The notes beneath the pieces are model-generated. The model searched no databases and was not told the origin of the DNA. It saw only the letters and a program-made list of their open reading frames with translations. From Candidatus Tariuqbacter arcticus (lineage in GTDB: Bacteria > Electryoneota > Tariuqbacteria > Tariuqbacterales > Tariuqbacteraceae), in contig JABMRZ010000445.1 of the NCBI GenBank assembly GCA_013202315.1, positions 1 to 8,797 on the forward strand: a stretch of DNA of 8,797 nt. The letters run 5' to 3'. A program made the position numbers and the translations under genes. Every line of letters starts with the position of its first letter. Position 1 is the first letter of the stretch. This document shows, in pieces, positions 6,019 to 8,797 of this stretch.

Positions 6019-8463
6019 ATGAAAACGATAGCCAAATTAACCCTCGTTATCCTCGCCCTGCTTATCGCACAATCCATCAACGCCCAACCCCTCGACACCC
6101 TCAAAATCAAAGCCGAAGCGGATAGTTTGAAAGCGGTGGCGGATTCCCTGCGTAAAGCCTGGCAGCTGGATGAGGCGCTGGAAACATACCAAACTGCCCT
6201 GACAAAATACCAGCAGATTGGCGATAAAGAAAGTGAAGCGAAGGTATTAAAGGGGATTGGAATAGTCTTCTCTTACCAAGGCAACGCTCAGGAAACACTA
6301 CATTATTGGGAAAAAGAGCTTGCCATACAACGGGAACTTGGCGACCGCAAGGGTGAAGGTATTACCTTAAACAACATCGGAATTGTTTACTTGGAACTTT
6401 CCGACTATCCGAAGGCGCTGGAGTATTATGAGAAGAGTCTGGAGATATACAGGGAATTTGGCGACCGCAGTGGTGAAAGTAAGACCTTAAACAACATCGG
6501 AATGGTTTACTCGGATCTCTCCGACTATCCGAAGGCGCTGGAGTATTACCAACAGAGTCTGGAGATATGCAGGGAAATTGGCGACCGCAGGGGTGAAGGT
6601 GCTACCTTGCACAACATCGGAGTGGTTTACGAGGAGCTTTTAGACTATTGGAAGGCGCTGGAGTATTACGAGAAGAGTCTGGAGATATGCAGGGAAATTG
6701 GCGACCGCAGGGGTGAAGGCTATTCCTTGAACAACATTGGAGTAGTTTACAAGGATCTTTCCGACTATCTGAAGGCGTTGGAGTATTACCAGCAGAGTCT
6801 GGAGATAATAAGGGAAATTGGTGACCGCTGGGGTGAAGGTGGGACCTTGGGCAACATCGGAACTCTTTATACCGAAGAGGAGAAATATGCTGAAGCGGAA
6901 GAATGCATAATACAGGCGCTGGCAATTGCACGGGAGTTAGAAGCAGAGGATTTAATTCAATCAGAATACTCCACTCTTGGTGACTGTTATGCAGCCCAGA
7001 ATTTGGATTCACTTGCCGTGGAAAACTATGCAAAGTCCATCGAAACAGCAGAGAGCATCCGCGGTAAACTTGAAGTGGAAGCGCAAAAAAGCAGCTACAC
7101 GGCTGGGATATCGTCAGAATATTCCAAGATGGTTTTATCACTTCTCAAGTTGGATAGAAATGAAGAAGCATACAACTACATAGAACGCGGTCGTGCCCGA
7201 TCCTTCCTCGACCTGCTCGCCAGCGGCGAAGTGGAAGTCGGCAAGAGCAGACACGAGGAATTCCTGCGTGATGAGGAGGAATCACAGGAAGAGATAGAGG
7301 AAATGGAAGAGCAACTAATCGCCGCGGCGGAAGATACTACCCAATTATTAGCCTTGCGGGGTAAACTGGAAGAAAAACGCGGTTTCATCACCACGACGAT
7401 AGAGGAGAAGAAGCAGTATGAACCGGAACTGGCTTCGATGGTGACAGTCAATTCGCTGACCCTGCCGGAAGTTCAGGAATTGTTAGACGGAAAGAGCACG
7501 ATTTTGGAGTATTTCCTCACTGAAGAGAAGACCTTAATTTGGCTTATCACTAAAGATGAGGCGGAGGTGTTTCAGGTCGAAGTCGGCGGTGATAGCTTAA
7601 AATTACTCGTGCAAGTCTTTCGTAATACGATTATGCACCTGGGGGAAACGGAGGGTTTATCTAATGAATTATACCAGATACTTTTTAAACCTGTTGAAGA
7701 AAAGGTCAGGACGAAAAAGCTGATCATAATCCCGCATGGAATTCTTCATTATTTACCCTTTCAGGCGTTGCAGGATGGTGATAGAAAATATCTGATTGAG
7801 AAGTATCAGATTCGCTACCTTCCTTCTGCATCGGTTATGAGATATTTGATACCCAAGCGGCGGGTTAAGGGAACGAAGCTGTTGGCCTTCGGCAATCCGG
7901 CGACAGATCGAGCTGGTTATCCACCCATCCCATTTTCTGAGGGCGAAGTGAATGAAATTGCCGGACTTTACCGTGATAGCAATGTATTGATCGGAGCCGA
8001 CGCCACTGAGGATAAGTTCAGAAACCTTGCTCCCGATTACGATATCCTACACCTCGCCTGTCACGGGGAATTGAACTCGGCTTATCCGCTGTTTTCCGGA
8101 TTATTGCTGGCGCCCGGCGATGAACAGGACGGTGAGCTGGATGTCCACGAACTTTTCACTATGGATTTGAACGCGTATCTGGTGGTCTTATCGGCTTGTC
8201 ATACTGGTTTGGGGCATCTGACCACCGGGGATGAGTTGGTGGGACTTTCACGAGCGTTCATATATGCCGGGACGCCGTCGATTCTTTCCAGTTTGTGGAT
8301 GGTGGAGGATGAATCTACCGCCTATTTAATGAAGGAATTTTATAACAATTTGAAAAAGCATGACAAGGCAGAATCATTGCGAAAAGCTCAGTTGAAGATG
8401 AAAAAGAAGTATAAAAATATTCGTTCGTGGGCTTCGTTTGTTTTGGTGGGGGATTCGGAGTGA
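6019..8463 (+). CDS. Exported TPR-repeat CHAT (caspase-like) protein, second paralogue
   Basis: The 814-residue product has a signal peptide (residues 1-22, LTLVILALLIAQSINA, cleavage before Q23) almost identical to that of the gene at 500-3121. Six 40-residue TPR units (68-307) and a degenerate seventh precede an acidic coiled-coil region (about 412-475). A CHAT domain (about 545-812) follows: IIPHGILHYLPFQAL, LLAFGNPA, HLACHG, LSACHTG, GLSRAFIYAGTPSILSSLW, SWASFVLVGD. The predicted dyad is His682 and Cys727, spaced 45 residues apart exactly as in the paralogue. This copy has the more canonical ACHG and LSACHTG motifs, while the other reads ATHA and LSACKTA. It is separated from the cyclase by 188 nt carrying a palindromic element, so it may be a separate or attenuated transcript. 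Its activity, substrate and partner are unknown. Confidence 0.93.
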   Translation: MKTIAKLTLVILALLIAQSINAQPLDTLKIKAEADSLKAVADSLRKAWQLDEALETYQTALTKYQQIGDKESEAKVLKGIGIVFSYQGNAQETLHYWEKELAIQRELGDRKGEGITLNNIGIVYLELSDYPKALEYYEKSLEIYREFGDRSGESKTLNNIGMVYSDLSDYPKALEYYQQSLEICREIGDRRGEGATLHNIGVVYEELLDYWKALEYYEKSLEICREIGDRRGEGYSLNNIGVVYKDLSDYLKALEYYQQSLEIIREIGDRWGEGGTLGNIGTLYTEEEKYAEAEECIIQALAIARELEAEDLIQSEYSTLGDCYAAQNLDSLAVENYAKSIETAESIRGKLEVEAQKSSYTAGISSEYSKMVLSLLKLDRNEEAYNYIERGRARSFLDLLASGEVEVGKSRHEEFLRDEEESQEEIEEMEEQLIAAAEDTTQLLALRGKLEEKRGFITTTIEEKKQYEPELASMVTVNSLTLPEVQELLDGKSTILEYFLTEEKTLIWLITKDEAEVFQVEVGGDSLKLLVQVFRNTIMHLGETEGLSNELYQILFKPVEEKVRTKKLIIIPHGILHYLPFQALQDGDRKYLIEKYQIRYLPSASVMRYLIPKRRVKGTKLLAFGNPATDRAGYPPIPFSEGEVNEIAGLYRDSNVLIGADATEDKFRNLAPDYDILHLACHGELNSAYPLFSGLLLAPGDEQDGELDVHELFTMDLNAYLVVLSACHTGLGHLTTGDELVGLSRAFIYAGTPSILSSLWMVEDESTAYLMKEFYNNLKKHDKAESLRKAQLKMKKKYKNIRSWASFVLVGDSE
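6220..6939 (+). repeat. Six in-frame 120-bp tandem repeats encoding TPR units
   Basis: Units start at 6220, 6340, 6460, 6580, 6700 and 6820, each exactly 120 bp. They are more alike than those of the paralogue. For example, 6554-6599 and 6674-6719 are identical over 46 nt, a sign of recent duplication or gene conversion inside the array. The first unit (YQGNAQETLHYWEKELAIQ) and last (EEKYAEAEECIIQALAIA) are the most divergent, as expected for capping repeats. A degenerate seventh unit occupies 6940-7059. Confidence 0.92.
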
Positions 8464-8555
8464 AAAAAATTGGGAGGTTTTTAAAGAGATGTAGAAAGTC
8501 ATCCTGTCCGGGTGGATTTTGTCAGGCGAGATATTTATACTGGTTCTTGAAAATA
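8464..8555. other. Short non-coding spacer after the second CHAT gene
   Basis: There is no credible reading frame, no terminator with a T run and no RNA gene here. Only a weak imperfect inverted pair is visible around 8501-8527 (CCTG...CAGG), bracketing CCGGGTGGATTTTGT. A frame that overlaps the end of the CHAT gene continues through here into the tandem repeat, but it lacks a ribosome site and is not supported as a gene. Confidence 0.5.
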
Positions 8556-8634
8556 TTTACCCTGAAAATAACCGGAATGCAAATCCGCGAGCTGATTATT
8601 TTCATGCTAAGTTGTGAGCGGGTTCGCGAAAGAG

Positions 8635-8650
8635 ACCCTCTTATGAGGGT
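8635..8650. terminator. Terminator-like hairpin at the first repeat junction
   Basis: ACCCTC (8635-8640) pairs perfectly with GAGGGT (8645-8650) around a TTAT loop. Only TTAC follows on the + strand, so it lacks the long T run of a strong intrinsic terminator. It could stop or stabilise the 3' end of the CHAT transcript, or be purely a structural part of the repeat. Confidence 0.3.
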
Positions 8651-8728
8651 TTACCCTGAAAATAACCGGAATGCAAGTCCGCGAGCTGATTATTTTCATG
8701 CTATGTTGTGAGAGGGTTCGCAAAAGAG

Positions 8729-8744
8729 ACCCTCTTATGAGGGT
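8729..8744. terminator. Terminator-like hairpin at the second repeat junction
   Basis: This is an exact copy of the 8635-8650 hairpin, 94 bp downstream: ACCCTC 8729-8734, TTAT loop, GAGGGT 8739-8744, then TTAC. The stem and loop are unchanged although flanking bases of the repeat have drifted, which hints that the hairpin is maintained. Confidence 0.3.
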
Positions 8745-8797
8745 TTACACTGAAAATACCAGGAACGCAAGTCCGCGAGCCGATTATTTTCATGCTA

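Larger units (their letters stand above)
8556..8797. repeat. 94-bp tandem repeat array with internal inverted repeats (2.6 copies, continues past the window)
   Basis: Full copies lie at 8556-8649 and 8650-8743, and a third starts at 8744 and is cut by the window end after 54 bp. Copies 1 and 2 differ at only a few positions, while copy 3 is more diverged. Each unit carries the inverted pair TGAAAATAA/TTATTTTCA (8 bp in copy 3) around a smaller CGGA/TCCG stem in copies 1 and 2. A second inverted pair (CGCGA/TCGCG in copy 1) follows, then an ACCCTC-TTAT-GAGGGT hairpin at the unit junction. As 94 is not a multiple of three, the array is not coding. There are no spacers, so it is not a CRISPR array. 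Confidence 0.85.

Noticed and set aside
6602..7141. A long - strand frame (179 codons) opposite the second TPR array
   Set aside because: It mirrors the 120-bp repeat periodicity of the coding strand, has a low-complexity Pro/Ser/Leu composition, and similar antisense shadows occur opposite the other genes; there are no start signals.
8427..8711. A 94-codon + strand frame overlapping the end of the second CHAT gene and running into the tandem repeat
   Set aside because: It overlaps a certain gene in another frame, has no ribosome site, resembles no family, and its second half is just translation of the 94-bp repeat, whose length is not a multiple of three.
8556..8797. CRISPR array or integron attC series
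   Set aside because: The 94-bp units abut with no unique spacers, and no GTTRRRY/RYYYAAC core pair typical of attC sites is found at consistent positions.

Overview
The window holds a compact four-gene locus, all on the + strand, that joins two exported TPR-CHAT (caspase-like) proteins to a DUF4384-type exported protein and a membrane-bound CHASE2 adenylate cyclase. It is flanked by unusual repeat-rich non-coding DNA. The moderate GC content, the style of the 40-residue TPR units (NIG..Y..LSDYPKALEYY), the Sec signal peptides and a tRNA-Asp-like remnant suggest a Gram-negative bacterium of the broad Bacteroidota/FCB area, probably an uncultured lineage. The one clear promoter is sigma70-like (TGGACA-17-TATAAT) rather than the Bacteroidota -33/-7 type, so I do not assign a phylum.

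Positions 1-499 contain a decayed tRNA-Asp-like fragment between two copies of a ~20-bp direct repeat. Next come a tiny lipoprotein-like reading frame that appears split by one base, a strong intrinsic terminator, and a promoter that abuts the terminator. A ~165-nt leader with a perfect hairpin leads to the first large gene.

Positions 500-5830 look like one operon. It encodes an exported TPR-CHAT protein (873 aa), an exported DUF4384-like protein (226 aa) and a CHASE2-3TM-class III cyclase (664 aa), with gaps of only 26 and 7 nt. A three-hairpin palindromic element (5862-5936) then separates the operon from a second TPR-CHAT paralogue (6019-8463, 814 aa). The two CHAT proteins are nearly identical around the signal peptide, including 31 identical nucleotides, but diverge strongly in the protease half. 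Both keep the predicted His/Cys dyad.

Positions 8464-8797 are non-coding. They end in a 94-bp tandem repeat, two full copies and a partial third that runs off the window, with internal inverted repeats.

A working model, which is inference, is an envelope surveillance module. Exported TPR-CHAT proteins and the DUF4384 protein would act in the periplasm, the compartment sampled by the CHASE2 sensor, whose cytoplasmic catalytic domain would report by making cAMP.
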